Source: Urechis unicinctus | Taxonomy: Eukaryota > Annelida > Polychaeta > Xenopneusta > Urechidae | Length of the DNA: 64,000 nucleotides | Assembly (NCBI GenBank): GCA_034190875.2 | Contig: CM067346.1 | Location: 46,965,932-47,029,931 of the forward strand | Direction of reading: 5' to 3' | Shown: positions 35,796 to 46,584 of the stretch, piece by piece | Position numbering within the stretch: the first letter of the stretch is position 1 | Layout of the letters: each line of letters starts with the position of its first letter | Position numbers and translations under genes: made by a program | The notes under the pieces: generated by a model | Told to the model about the DNA's origin: nothing | Databases searched by the model: none | The model's input: only the letters and a program-made list of their open reading frames with translations

Positions 35796-37409
35796 GAGTT
35801 ATTTGAACTGTTAGTCCGTATGTTATATGCGTGTCAGATATGCAGTGTGTAATTTGAATGCAATTATGAAATTGGGATCGGTTCAGATATTTTACCTGAC
35901 ACCTGAGATGAGATGATAGCCTTTACACCCAGCTGTCCTCTGGTGTGTTGTAATGCTTCTATTTTGATTAATGTATATATTTCATCTTGTGGCATGTGTT
36001 TGAATTAATGGGATGAAATTCATAATAAAATCCATAGGTATTTTTTTATCAATAAAAAATCAATCGTGATTCGTCATTGATTCAATTTCTGTTTTTTTTT
36101 GCGCGACAGTGGTAGTGTCCATATTCTCTGATGCGGACAATGATCTACTTGGTGACAATCCTCGTTTCTTACGGTTCAGAGTGCAGTAATAAGTTGGTTT
36201 CTCCAGGCATGTTTAGTAACTATAGTAGATAACTCAGATCATACCAGAAGAGGATCCAGTGACAGCCTAGTTTTGGGAACTGTACGATTTCGCTTTGCAT
36301 TGAGATAAATTGTGATTTACTACAAAATAATTGTAAGATTACCAGACTAAAATAAATCCGAGGTGAGTCATTCCATTTCAAATGAACCAAAATTTGGAAA
36401 ATTCCCCGCAAAGGATTTTTGATTTTTTTCTAGCTTCTCACAGTGAAAGTTCCATATATCTGACGGACTTTGGTCAAATAATTAAGCCCAAATATGATTA
36501 CTTCTTCAGATTCAGCCTATTTTATGATAGGGGGGGGGGGGGGGGGGGGGTCATTTTTTATATTAAGGCCTTCATTTTGGAGCATGTTGAGGCCCCTGGA
36601 AACGGCATTTTAAGAACAACCAGGCACATAGCTTTCATTTTCCCTTCAGAAAAGTAAAAATATATTTGTATTGCATCATTTTTTCTCACCTTGGACCCTT
36701 GGTTATCCTCTCACAAGCTCCAGTAAATGCGAAATATCACCGTGACGCGAATTCGCGAGTGGTTTTTAGTGATGTTGATTTGTATTTTTCTCAAGGAATA
36801 TTCATGATGGGACCTTCATCTTTGGTATGCAAACTCAGAATAAACTTTTCTAATAGTCTAAGCAAGCCCGAAGCTCTCAGTGATGAATATCAAGATTTAT
36901 AGTGTTTCAAAGTTGGCTCCAGCCTGAAAAGTGCTATTTTTATCACTTTTCGGGGGGTACTTTTCTCAAAAGGGACACATGTTGTCCCCATATTTTTTTT
37001 TGTCGTGATAGATATGTATCTTAAAAAAATTAAAAATGTAATATGTGTCCTTTTCATTTTACATCATATTTCCACTAGTGATGTCGTGGAAGCATCTTAG
37101 CCATGATTATGAGTGTATTGGTTGCAAATTGTGCTGTCTAATACTTTGAGATACTGGCAGATTAATTTTGCATTAATACCTGGACTAAACATGTGCATTT
37201 GCAAGATTTATATCATCATTTTCAGCGTTTTTTTAACATTTCTGTGACATTCCTTTTCTAAAATGGCTACTAGTATATCTATATATAAGCAATCATGATT
37301 AACATCTACAATAAATTAGAAATGAAAACCTCTATATTCCCCTAAGTTCCATGAATACAGAATACTTCATCCAATGTCTTGAGAAACCGGGAATTCCCCA
37401 TATTGGGTT
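35796..37409. other. No recognisable gene; poly-G tract
   Basis: AT-rich DNA with an uninterrupted G21 at 36530-36550. No coding motif. Confidence 0.45.
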
Positions 37410-37526
37410 ATGAGACTTCTAGGAATCCCACATTTGGTTTCAGTCTACAAAGCACACACCCTATATAAAGGTGGCTCCTCAGCAGAAGTCAACAGGTTTT
37501 ATTGCTCTCCTAAACTGTTTGCAAAT

Positions 37527-40073
37527 ATGGAGGGTTGCAGCATAGGGTTGCATCTTGGAAATACAGGCGACTGTCACAAAACAACTTATTCCACTACAGC
37601 TGGATTCAACAAGGTGTTTGAGCTACAGTTAGAAGATCGTGAGCTTCTCCTTCGGAGAACTGAATTTTCAGAGCCCGATTCTTATACAACCGTGTGTTTT
37701 CATCATCAGAAAATCTACATTGACAAATATGCATTCCTGCAGAGGAACTGTTGTGATCCATATAGCCTACATAAAGATTCATCACGACGCAAATCACTCC
37801 GTACTATAGACCTTCAAACTGCCGACACCTTAAGCGTACAAGTTGGAAAGAAAGTGCATCCTGGTCAAAAGCTCTGTACTCAATGTCTAACCTACAGCTA
37901 CCCAGCATTTCCATCAGAAGAAGAAGAAGAACCTGAGGCTGGACCCTCTGGTTTGTTGACCAGTGCATCCAGAGAAGCGCAGGTAGTACAGGAGAGCTTG
38001 ACTGAACATCACCTGGAGACAATAGATACCAGTCTCATCGAAGCTGGCTTTTCTCCCCTGAAGTTTAAGAGAGTCACCTCAAGAGACCGAGTAAGGTATG
38101 GCAAAAGAAAGGCCCTAGAAGCTCAGGAAGCTGTATCCTATCAGGTTGCATCCTGTTTAGGAGTTCCTCCAGATGCTATTGAACAAGGATCTCATGACAA
38201 ACCAGATTGAGGAGGTGAAGCATAAACTTTCAACAACTACTTCCAGCTTGACAAAGATTCAAATTCTTACACTTGCTCCTCCCAGCTGGACATTAGAAAA
38301 GATATCTCAAGAGTTTGGGGTATCCATATATCTTGCTAAAAAAGCACGAGCGTTGAAGAAAACAGCTGGCATCTTGGCAGAACCTCCACGAAAGAAGGGC
38401 AACAATCTGCCAATGTCCACTGTGGAGAAAGTGGTAGCTTTCTATGAAAGTGATGAGTTTTCCCGTATGTGTCCAGGTCAGAAAGAGTTTGTGTCATCAA
38501 AGGTTGAGGGCGAGAAGGTACAGAAACAGAAACGCCTTCTGCTGGTAAACTTGAAAGAACTTTACACTGCTTTCAAAGAAAAGGGGCCCCAGTGCAAAGT
38601 TGGTTTCTCAAAATTTTGTGAAATGCGACCCAAATGGTGTGTCACTGTGGCATCCCCGGGTGCACAGTCAGTTTGTGTGTGTGAAATTCACCAAAATCCC
38701 AAACTTATGATTGCTGCACTACCAGGTTCTCATGAATATGAAGCGCTGATGGAAAAAATGGTATGTGATACAAAGGACAGAAACTGCATGATACATGGTT
38801 GTGAAAAGTGTCCTGGTAGTTCTGCTTTAGAACAACATGTTCTAGGTTTGTTTCGGGGAGCAGACATAGATGAAGAGGACACTGTATCCTTCAAGCAGTG
38901 GGACAGAGGTTGTACTCTGATAACTAGACCAGAAACTGTGTCCACATTCGTTGAAGAACTGACCAAAAAAATGGATAATCTGACCACCCATCACTTCATA
39001 GCCAAATCACAGGCTGCCTTCCTGTCTAGATGCAAGGCATCCCTAGATGACGGAGCAGCTTTGGTACTCCTGGACTTTGCAGAAAATTATTCATTTATAG
39101 TCCAGGATGCTGTGCAAGGCCATCACTGGGATAACAGCCAGGCTACCATACACCCTTTTGCTGTATACCACTTGCAGGAGGGAAAGGTGAAATGTATCAG
39201 TATGTGTATTGTGAGTGACTGCCTCCGCCACGATACTCCGACAGTTCACACCTTCCTCACAGTAGCCCTTCAGTACCTGAGAGAGGTACTGCCTGATTTG
39301 AGGTGCATAAAGTACTTCAGTGATGGAGCAGCTAGCCAGTATAAGAACTACAAGAACCTGGCAGACCTGCTCAATCACAGGGAAGACCACGGCTTGCCTG
39401 CTGAGTGGCATTTTTTTGCAACAAGTCATGGGAAGTCACCCTGTGATGGGATCGATGAGTACCTGAGCTTTATTGTTGATGCAGATATATTTGTAGCTTG
39501 AAATTAAAGCACTCTGTACAAATATGATGGTTGCATTAATAAGTACTGGTATTACATGTAATATTTAGATCAGATACACATCATACTACATGATTGAGAT
39601 TTCTTCTGTTCTCTGCAGGAGGGACTGTGAAGCGGCTGGCAGCTAGGGCATCACTACATGCCACCACCACCAACCACATCCTTACTCCAAGACAGATGTT
39701 TGAATGGGCTGATGCAAACATCCATGGTATCAAGTTCCTGTATGTCAAGAAGGAGGATGTAGAGAGTGCATCACCAATACAAGAGGCAAGGTACAAAGAG
39801 GCAAAGAGAGTGCCTGGCATCAGGAGCCACCATTGCTTCATCCCAGAAGGCAATGAACTGCGCATGTTTAGGGTCTCATCTGACACCTCTGGTACACTCG
39901 CCATGGTACCTGTGCATGAAGACATAATTCTTGAACAGTACAAGCCAGGGACCTATGTTGGTGCGGTGTACGATCAAGCATGGTATACTGGAAGCGTTGT
40001 AGAGGTTAATGAGGAGAATCATGACCTCCTGATAACTTTCATGTCCAAGGCAAAGGGAACCTCTTTCAGATAA
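37527..40073 (+). pseudogene. DDE-type transposase of an unassigned family
   Basis: Exon 1 starts MEGCSIGLHLGNTGDCHKTT (an upstream in-frame stretch opens at 37410). It contains likely zinc ligands (VCFHHQKIYIDKYAF, HPGQKLCTQC). A +1 shift at about 38180-38205 moves to the long frame 38173-39501, with a helix-turn-helix-like SLTKIQILTLAPPSWTLEKI, CVCEIHQNP, HGCEKCPG and a DDE-like core: LLDFAENYSFIVQDAVQGHH, HPFAVYH and YFSDGAASQYKNYKNL, then HFFATSHGKSPCDG. The last exon (about 39619-40073) continues GGTVKRLAARASLHATTTNH and ends with an SH3/Tudor-like tail (YDQAWYTGSVVEVN). The donor before it is AT instead of GT (39455). Shift plus lost donor argue for a recently dead gene. Confidence 0.65.
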
Positions 40074-40082
40074 ATTCTGCAT

Positions 40083-41095
40083 GCCGAAATAATAGTCACA
40101 GCGCGTTATGGGTTAACTCTCAGAAACTTAAGGCATTGGAATCGATTCTCAACTATTCTAAATGTTTGCTCAATCCTGACTCGATTGGCAATGAGCTTTG
40201 TTCAAGCATATTTCATGAGGATTGGGGTTTTTTTAATTGTCGTATTTCCGATTACAAAAAAATTGAATACCGTTCTCAAATTGTCTGCCGATTACTGACT
40301 CTCTGTGAAAATTCGTGAATCATGCACTGAGCCAGGCCAGCGGATCACAGCATTACAGATATAGTACTCATGGTCGCATATGGCCTGTAAAAGAAAAACA
40401 CAAGCAGATAAATTCTGCATACTACAGCAGAAGTGGCAACTGGGTATTCAAACTTGAACGTTGATACTGTGAACTCCTTTACGTTTTACAAAATCCGGCT
40501 CCCTGTCCCCCAAAGGAGCAATTATGGGCACATGGGTACAGTCAATCGCAACAATGGCGTTCGGCATACCTTTTAAACGAAAATATCATAAATTAAAAAA
40601 GAAAAGACGTATAAAACGATAGAGGTTTTTTTTTCATTATTCTAAAATTCCTTTGTTATAAAAGGTTTATGTACCAAAAATTTCAGAGAATCCTCTTTTA
40701 ATCCGAGCAATTCGTTGTCCTGACAGCATAACTATAAGTTCTGGTACCAAAGACTAGAATGCTGAGCAGACGCGCCACACACATCGACTGACAGTTGCAG
40801 CCGACACCCTTGGCATGGCATCCCCGACAACGATTAAGAATGATCCACATCCAAGGAATCGAAGACAAATAAGAAGTTGAAGCAGTCCAGGCAAAGCCAT
40901 GGCACGGCGCGTAGTATGATCTATTCGAAACTTGATGAAACCCAGCAGGAAAAAAATGTTCCTTCGATCAAAACGATAGCGAGTATACAGCTGTTGATCG
41001 GTAAATACTTCTGTGGGATTTTCCCTGTTCTGAAAAATCCTTCCCCGCCGCATCGCTCTTCTGTATCCTTCTCGTATTATTGGTGGTGCTGCCAT
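40083..41095 (-). pseudogene. HARBI1-like transposase, copy A (broken)
   Basis: The N-terminal part (41095-40754) is open: FTDQQLYTRYRFDRRNIFFL, LPGLLQLLICLRFLGCGSF and SAATVSRCVWRV, the helix-turn-helix half typical of Harbinger nucleases. The rest matches the copy at 56.4-57.6 kb but lacks about 200 bp of it (the part with the GxSGYP motif, joined at about 40222). The C-terminus is absent: similarity stops at 40083, where the foreign transposase gene ends. It cannot make an active nuclease. Confidence 0.7.
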
Positions 41096-41139
41096 TGTAA
41101 CGTTGGATTGGTCTCAACAAAAATCGTCTGCTTTTGTGC

Positions 41140-41305
41140 CTTAGTCGACTACGCAAAAGCTTAGCCAGCTCCGTGGCAGGCTAAGCTTAGTCGACTACGG
41201 AGAGTCATCGTAGGCGTTCGTGAAACGCAATTAAGTCGGATAGTCGGCTAACCATAGTCGGCTAGGCATGATAGTCGACTAAGATGCGTGCGTGAAATAG
41301 GCCAC
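41140..41305. promoter_or_regulatory. Right-end AGTCGACT cluster and terminal repeat
   Basis: TTAGTCGACTACG (twice), TAGTCGGCTA variants and GATAGTCGACTAAG, then GCGTGCGTGAAATAGGCCAC at the end. It mirrors 31855-31992 and is nearly identical to 57720-57877. Confidence 0.6.
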
Positions 41306-41475
41306 AGGGGTCGAAATTACCCCACTTTGCGAAAAATGGTACCAAATAAAAAAGCTATTCTTCATTTTTAATGTAAAGGGACAAAATGTATCATTTGCGC
41401 CAGTGGTCATTTACATGAGACTACCAAACGGCCCTGCCCAAGCGAGATCGGCGCGGCGTTTGGCCGACCCATAGA
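41306..41475. repeat. Flank shared with 57878-58045
   Basis: Begins AGGGGTCGAAATTACCCCAC and includes GACAAAATGTATCATTTGCG and CAAGCGAGATCGGCGCGGCG. It matches the flank of the other HARBI1 copy beyond the Harbinger terminal repeat, so the two loci are related by duplication and not by two independent insertions. Confidence 0.65.
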
Positions 41476-41922
41476 TGATAGTCGACGGATGACAAACTCG
41501 TGCTTTCTCGCGCTTTTGTTATGACGACGAGACTTGGGCGTGAGTTAAGGTTCATTACTTCCGGCGTCTTGGTTGCTATGATCTGACAAAGACATGGTCG
41601 TCTGCTCGTTGTTTACATTTTTGTATCGTCGTTTTTAGAGGTCTGTGTTCATCTTGGTCTTTAAAAACACTGGTGAGTAATTTCTATTTTCACATTTTAA
41701 TTATTTTGCCACCACAAGCATTTAAAACATATTTATTTAAAAAGAAACCACATCGATACATTCCATAAAGGGGGGTTTACCACAATAGCATGGCGTAAAC
41801 ATGGGAATTAATATTTTATAAACCAATGGCAATACAACCAAATTATAATGGGATGGGTTGTAATCGCAATGTATGGGTAACGCACATTAAACTATGTACA
41901 GCTATGTATGGGTGATCGTAGC

Positions 41923-41977
41923 CTAGCCGTGCACAACGTCTTTGGTATATATTTATATTACCGTCGTGCACGGCTAG
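41923..41977. repeat. Palindrome P2
   Basis: Outer arms CTAGCCGTGCACAACG and CGTCGTGCACGGCTAG (one mismatch) enclose GGTATATATTTATATTACC. It is the longest and clearest member of the family. Confidence 0.85.
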
Positions 41978-42252
41978 GGTGATTGTATACTTGAATGAGT
42001 AGACAATACCACGTATAGGATTGCCCAATTTTATTATAGTTTAGTTTTATTATGAACCCAATAGCTTTATTTTATTATCAGAATCTGTTAAAAATACAGT
42101 GTGCAATTGTAATCGTGGTCAGAGATTGCAAATTTTGAAGGATCATATTTAGTAACAGCATTCTAAACCAGTGATGCTTCCCACCCACCTAGAGCTGCAT
42201 TACCCTACCCATATCATAAATTGAAATCATTATTTGATTCTATTTGCAGAAG

Positions 42253-45160
42253 ATGTCGTGTACTATTGTGGGATGCAGTGCTTCCTCAGAGAAGTGTAGG
42301 GGATTGTCGTTCTATGCAGTACATAGGCCACTTAATATAAAGTGGGAGAAAGAAATGATCACCCGAATAAACAGATGTGATAAATCATTCAACAAAATGA
42401 ATGCTAAGATCTGTTCCCGGCATTTTGATACTTCATGCTTCAATGTTTCTGGAGATTTTTTTCGTCATTCATTTTCAAGAAAACCTAAATAATGACATGT
42501 AAGAAAATTGCTTGGGGTATTAATTCTTCCAAGATTTTTGTTTTAGAGCACACTGGGAAACAGACTTTCGTAGAGGGCAGCTTGCCCTCATTGTTTATGC
42601 CTGAAAAATGTATAAAGACACCCAAATTGCCATGTAGAAAGGAGCCAGTGAGTCTTCCAGAGTAAATTAAACATGTTTATTGCAAGTTGGGCTGCTTTTT
42701 ACAAGGCTATTCAGATTTTAACAATTTGAAGAAGCCTTCTCTTCACCTAGTCAAGGTCCCCTAGCCTGATGGCTGCGGGCGCTGTTTACATGTTACTGAT
42801 GTTCAATAGTCTCGCCTTCAAAGTCTCCTTTCTGACTGTGATTATTCTGCTTGCATTATATTGTTTCATTTTGTGGTTTTTCCAAGATGGTGAGATTTTT
42901 CATGGAGAAAACAAAATCCATTACCATGGATGTCCTTGCAAGAGATTCCAAGAATGCCAAGGGACGGTGTGTGTTGGCGGGAGACGATTTGGTGATTGTG
43001 AAAATCAAAGATCTCAAGGTACTGCTTTACAGGCAGTTGTCTAATAGACTATTAATACTAAATGTATCATTCATTGATATATGGATAAATTATTTAATAT
43101 AAGTATATATTTGTTTGAGCTACATCATAAAGAATTATTATCATGAAAGCTGACAGGTGTCTGAAGGTGAATTCAGAATTAAAGACTGAAGTATGGCTCC
43201 AAGGCAGGTTGCAGTCCAGTTTCCTAAGGGATTCAGGTAGCCCTTGACATCATCATGGAATTGGAGCCATGCCATGGTGTGTTTGATCATGGGGTGCAAG
43301 ATGTAGCAGAATGGATTGGCAGGGATCATTATCGTGAGGTAGAGTATGAAGGTGCAGGGAAATCCATCAGCATAGTAAGAAGTCGAGAATGTCTGGGTGT
43401 AGGTGGTGTTTGTAAGATGTGTAGTCAGGTCAGGTACAATCTGTTGAGGAAGAAAAATAGAAGAGAACAGGCAGTTAGGAAAGGTCTTCTGAGAAAAGCT
43501 CCCTTAGCATCAGTTTGTAAAGGTAGGATATCCAAAGCCTTACAAGAACAGAGGAAAAGGAATCAACAACTAGAGAGACAGGTCAAGAAGTTGCAGACAA
43601 AGATCAGAAAAGAATCAGTTGAAATATCCGGGACCATGCACTCATCCCTAGCTAATATCATGGAAGCAGAAGATCTTTCGAATCCACTAGTTAAGCTTTT
43701 CTGGACAGAGCAGAAGAAGAATTTTAGTAGGACAGCCTCAGGACATAGATGGCACCCCATGATGATCCGCCTGGCAGTGCTCCTGCATTCCCAAAGTCCT
43801 CAAACCTACCGATCCTTGAAGGTGTTCTTCAGCTCCCTTGTGAAGCCACACTAAGGGACTATTCCAACGCCATTAATCCAAAACAAGGATTTCAACCTGA
43901 GGTCTGTTAACTATTGTTTAGGTAACTTATCTTAAAAACACAATCGTCATGTATGTATTGAGTGCTATTTACCCAATAACTGATTAAGATTTTTTCAAAC
44001 ATAACACACTTCATTGCTCTAGGTCATAGCAGAACTCAAAGACAGGGCCACAAACTTGGGTGTAAATGAGAGATGGGTAGCTCTACTTCATGACGAGATG
44101 TTCATCATATCAGATTTGGTGATAATACCAAAGTTGATTTTTACGCAAAATTTTAATTTGTAATTATTTACCACATATATGATCCAGCATTTATGAACTT
44201 ATATGTAAAGGTATTCAACGGGAGATCAGGAGAGTTGGTGGGCTATTCTTATGATGGAAACACTGTAGCAAGCCATGTTTTGGTGTTCATGGTTGTCGGC
44301 CTCAACTACCGCAGTCCCATCAAATATAGCTTGGGCTATTTTGGCACAAATGGTCTCACTGCAGACCATATTTATCCCCTATTCTGGGAGGCAGTGTGCC
44401 ACTTGGAAGTCACATGTGGTCTTAAGGTTCTATTAATTTTTGTTTTATTTGTTAAGGTAGTTATTGGAATACATATGGTCCACCACACATTCCATACACT
44501 CAACCCCAGTTCCTGTGCCATAAATAATACAAAAACACAAAGGATGAAAGCACTTCTAGCACAACCATTTGTTTACAATGATACCTGGACTGAATGGCCG
44601 AAAATGACTGAAGATTTTATCAAAGATAGCCTTTATCGAATCTCAGATTTTATCATGGCATTCATATCTCACTACTTAAATATGTATTTAAGTTGTTTTG
44701 TTGTTTTTCAGTAACCTTGTATTTGACCCAGTTTGAAATAACCTCAGATTTCATAGTATGTGACAAGTTTATTCTTTTTAAGTTAATGACATTAATTCTT
44801 GCATTGTTAATTAAATTAATTAATTTTTAGTTAGCATTCATGTTTTGGACTGCAGACTGCAATTAATTTTTTCTCTATTAAAAGTTATATATATTCACGG
44901 ATTTATCTGAATTTTGATGTGGTAATGTGAAACATGGTTGAATATTTGACGACTAATTATGTCATGGTTTTTTATGACCACAATATCATATTCATTGATG
45001 CATTTACATTAATCAATGTAGTGTCATTAGTTAACCCAGGTCCCCAGTAAAAACCTATTCTTACTTGTCTTGTTTATGACAGGTTCTGATTTCAACAGCA
45101 GACAATGCCTCACCCAACCAAAAGCTGATTAGCATGCACGGGCCAACCCCACAACCAATT
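42253..45160 (+). pseudogene. THAP-domain P-element-like transposase
   Basis: The first exon (42253-42492) is a THAP zinc finger: MSCTIVGCSASSEKCRGLSF, VHRPLNIKWEKEM and NAKICSRHFDTSCF, i.e. C-x4-C...C-x2-H. Later pieces: a coiled-coil (QEQRKRNQQLERQVKKLQTK, about 43550), HPMMIRLAVLLHSQSPQTYR (43750), then LGVNERWVALLHDEMFI (about 44060), in which DEM should be the first catalytic Asp. Next are GRSGELVGY, VASHVLVFMVVGL, LTADHIYPLFWEAV and, after an intron, VLISTADNASPNQKL (about 45083). This order matches P-transposase/THAP9-type proteins. Frames are interrupted several times and the C-terminal third is not found. Confidence 0.7.
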
Positions 45161-45970
45161 TAATTTGCTCCTGATCGATGCATCTTTTTTATTTCTTACC
45201 CTCCCCATCTAGTTAAGACGATCCGAAACAACCTAGCCAACTCAGGTTCTGTACTCAACACACGCTTTCTCTGTGTAGGTGTCACAGCAAATAAATGAAT
45301 TTATCTACAAGTGCATGAAACTATAACCTTATGGTCACATTTGTGAAAAATGACAAATGAAACCTGCAAATCTGGAAATTTCAAATCAAAGCGTTAAAAA
45401 CTTTATTACATAAAATACGACAGACAGAAATAGAAAGAGGTTGGATGAGAACTGATGAAACAACTGAATTAAACGTAATCCATGACTTTTCCTCAGCACT
45501 TGTAGGAAATCTCTCATCACACTAGCAATCTTTGAGTGGACTTAAGCCTTTGTATTAATCCGGGGACTGTGGAAAACAATATAATAATGTGTTTACAGAG
45601 GTTGATCAGGCATTGAAGCAATACCACCTAAAAAGTCATCTTAAGTTTATGCAAACAGCGGAATAATGTCTGAGCGCCATAATTGTATGAAGGTCAAGGC
45701 CGTTCGCTGGGCGCACGCGCAGACGAGGTCTTCGGTAAGCGAACTATTGCTTCCCGCATTTTATGACGTAAGTACATGCTCTGAAAATATTTCTGATTCT
45801 TATTTGTCATTACCTAACTTGCAGTTGGTTTATGTATTCTACCATATTATTTTAACAATTAAATAATTAAAGTGATTTTGAGTGAAATTATTTTAGGCCC
45901 TGAAAGGGATACTTGACATATTAAAACAATGGGTGATATATATACAATATACCAATGTCATTAACACGTG
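45161..45970. other. No recognisable gene
   Basis: Spacer between the P-like transposase and the palindrome cluster at 45976. Nothing coding was recognised. Confidence 0.4.
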
Positions 45971-45975
45971 TAGAC

Positions 45976-46066
45976 GCGCACGACGGTAATATAAATATAT
46001 ACGCCAATAAGACGTCGTGCACGGCCATAACACGTCGTTCACGACTATAACACGTCGTGCACGGCT
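45976..46066. repeat. Palindrome P3 with extra half-sites
   Basis: GCGCACGACGGTAATATAAA, then TATATACG and GACGTCGTGCACGGCC, followed by two direct half-copies, CACGTCGTTCACGACTA (46030) and CACGTCGTGCACGGCTA (46050). Repeated half-sites suggest a protein-binding or replication-slippage history. Confidence 0.75.
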
Positions 46067-46311
46067 ACATCGATCATCGCCCAACATTAAACTACCCGAT
46101 GGTAGTATCCCGCGTGTAAAAGTTTAGTGAACCCTCGTAAATACAGGAAAATAAATAAATATAATTTATTGATTTCCATGAACTCCACCCAATGATGAAA
46201 CCACTCACAATGGATGACTGGGTGTCATTTAAAATAATTCTGGACCCTTAAAAACCATGCAAACCCTACTTTATCAAACAATCTGTATCCATTCACTCCA
46301 ATGATGCAGGT

Positions 46312-46475
46312 AGCTCCGGTCGAACGGTAGCAAAGCTCCGGTCAAACGGTAACATGAATTTATACTCAGACGTCTTGTAGGGCTACTTAGACGTCTTGTA
46401 GGGCTATGATGCAGGGAGATGCCAAACGTAGCCCCAGTAGGACGGTTACATAAGTATAAACGTCGTGCACGGCTA
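46312..46475. repeat. Left-end module cluster
   Basis: In order: GTAGCTCCGGTCGAACGGTA, AGCTCCGGTCAAACGGTAAC, ACTCAGACGTCTTGTAGG, TTAGACGTCTTGTAGGGCTA, GTAGCCCCAGTAGGACGGTT and AAACGTCGTGCACGGCTA. The first module also opens the repeat at 3945 and 63463, the third recurs at 4594, and the last is the half-site of P2, P3, P5 and P7. Confidence 0.75.
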
Positions 46476-46584
46476 AATAAAACACAGAACAGCTTAGTTT
46501 GACTGCAAGGAAATATTCATTTGTAGTCTTGATAAGCAGCTGAATAAAAACCAATGCCATATTATTGTCATTTCCAGGTTCAGA

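Larger units (their letters stand above)
31855..41305. mobile_element. PIF/Harbinger-type element containing other transposon genes
   Basis: Inverted ends GTGGCCTATTTCACG (31855-31869) and CGTGAAATAGGCCAC (41291-41305). Just inside both ends lie several AGTCGACT palindromes. The left inside has a plus-strand Myb/SANT-like gene and the right inside a minus-strand HARBI1-like gene, the two proteins normally encoded by Harbinger elements. At 9.45 kb it is larger than usual because it holds two foreign transposase genes (33.3-35.8 and 37.5-40.1 kb). No matching 3-bp target duplication is seen (TAA at left, AGG at right), so the right end may have been rearranged. Confidence 0.6.

Noticed and set aside
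36530..36550. Poly-G tracts (36530, 61425) as telomere or quadruplex elements
   Set aside because: Pure homopolymers with no spacing; ordinary slippage or sequencing effects explain them.
40068..40083. 16-bp match (CAGATAAATTCTGCAT) between the end of the DDE gene and the HARBI1 copy at 40405-40420
   Set aside because: Might be junction microhomology, but it is AT-rich and could be coincidence; not enough to support a mechanism.
41291..41308. Harbinger 3-bp target duplication
   Set aside because: Flanks are TAA at the left and AGG at the right; no duplication can be claimed.
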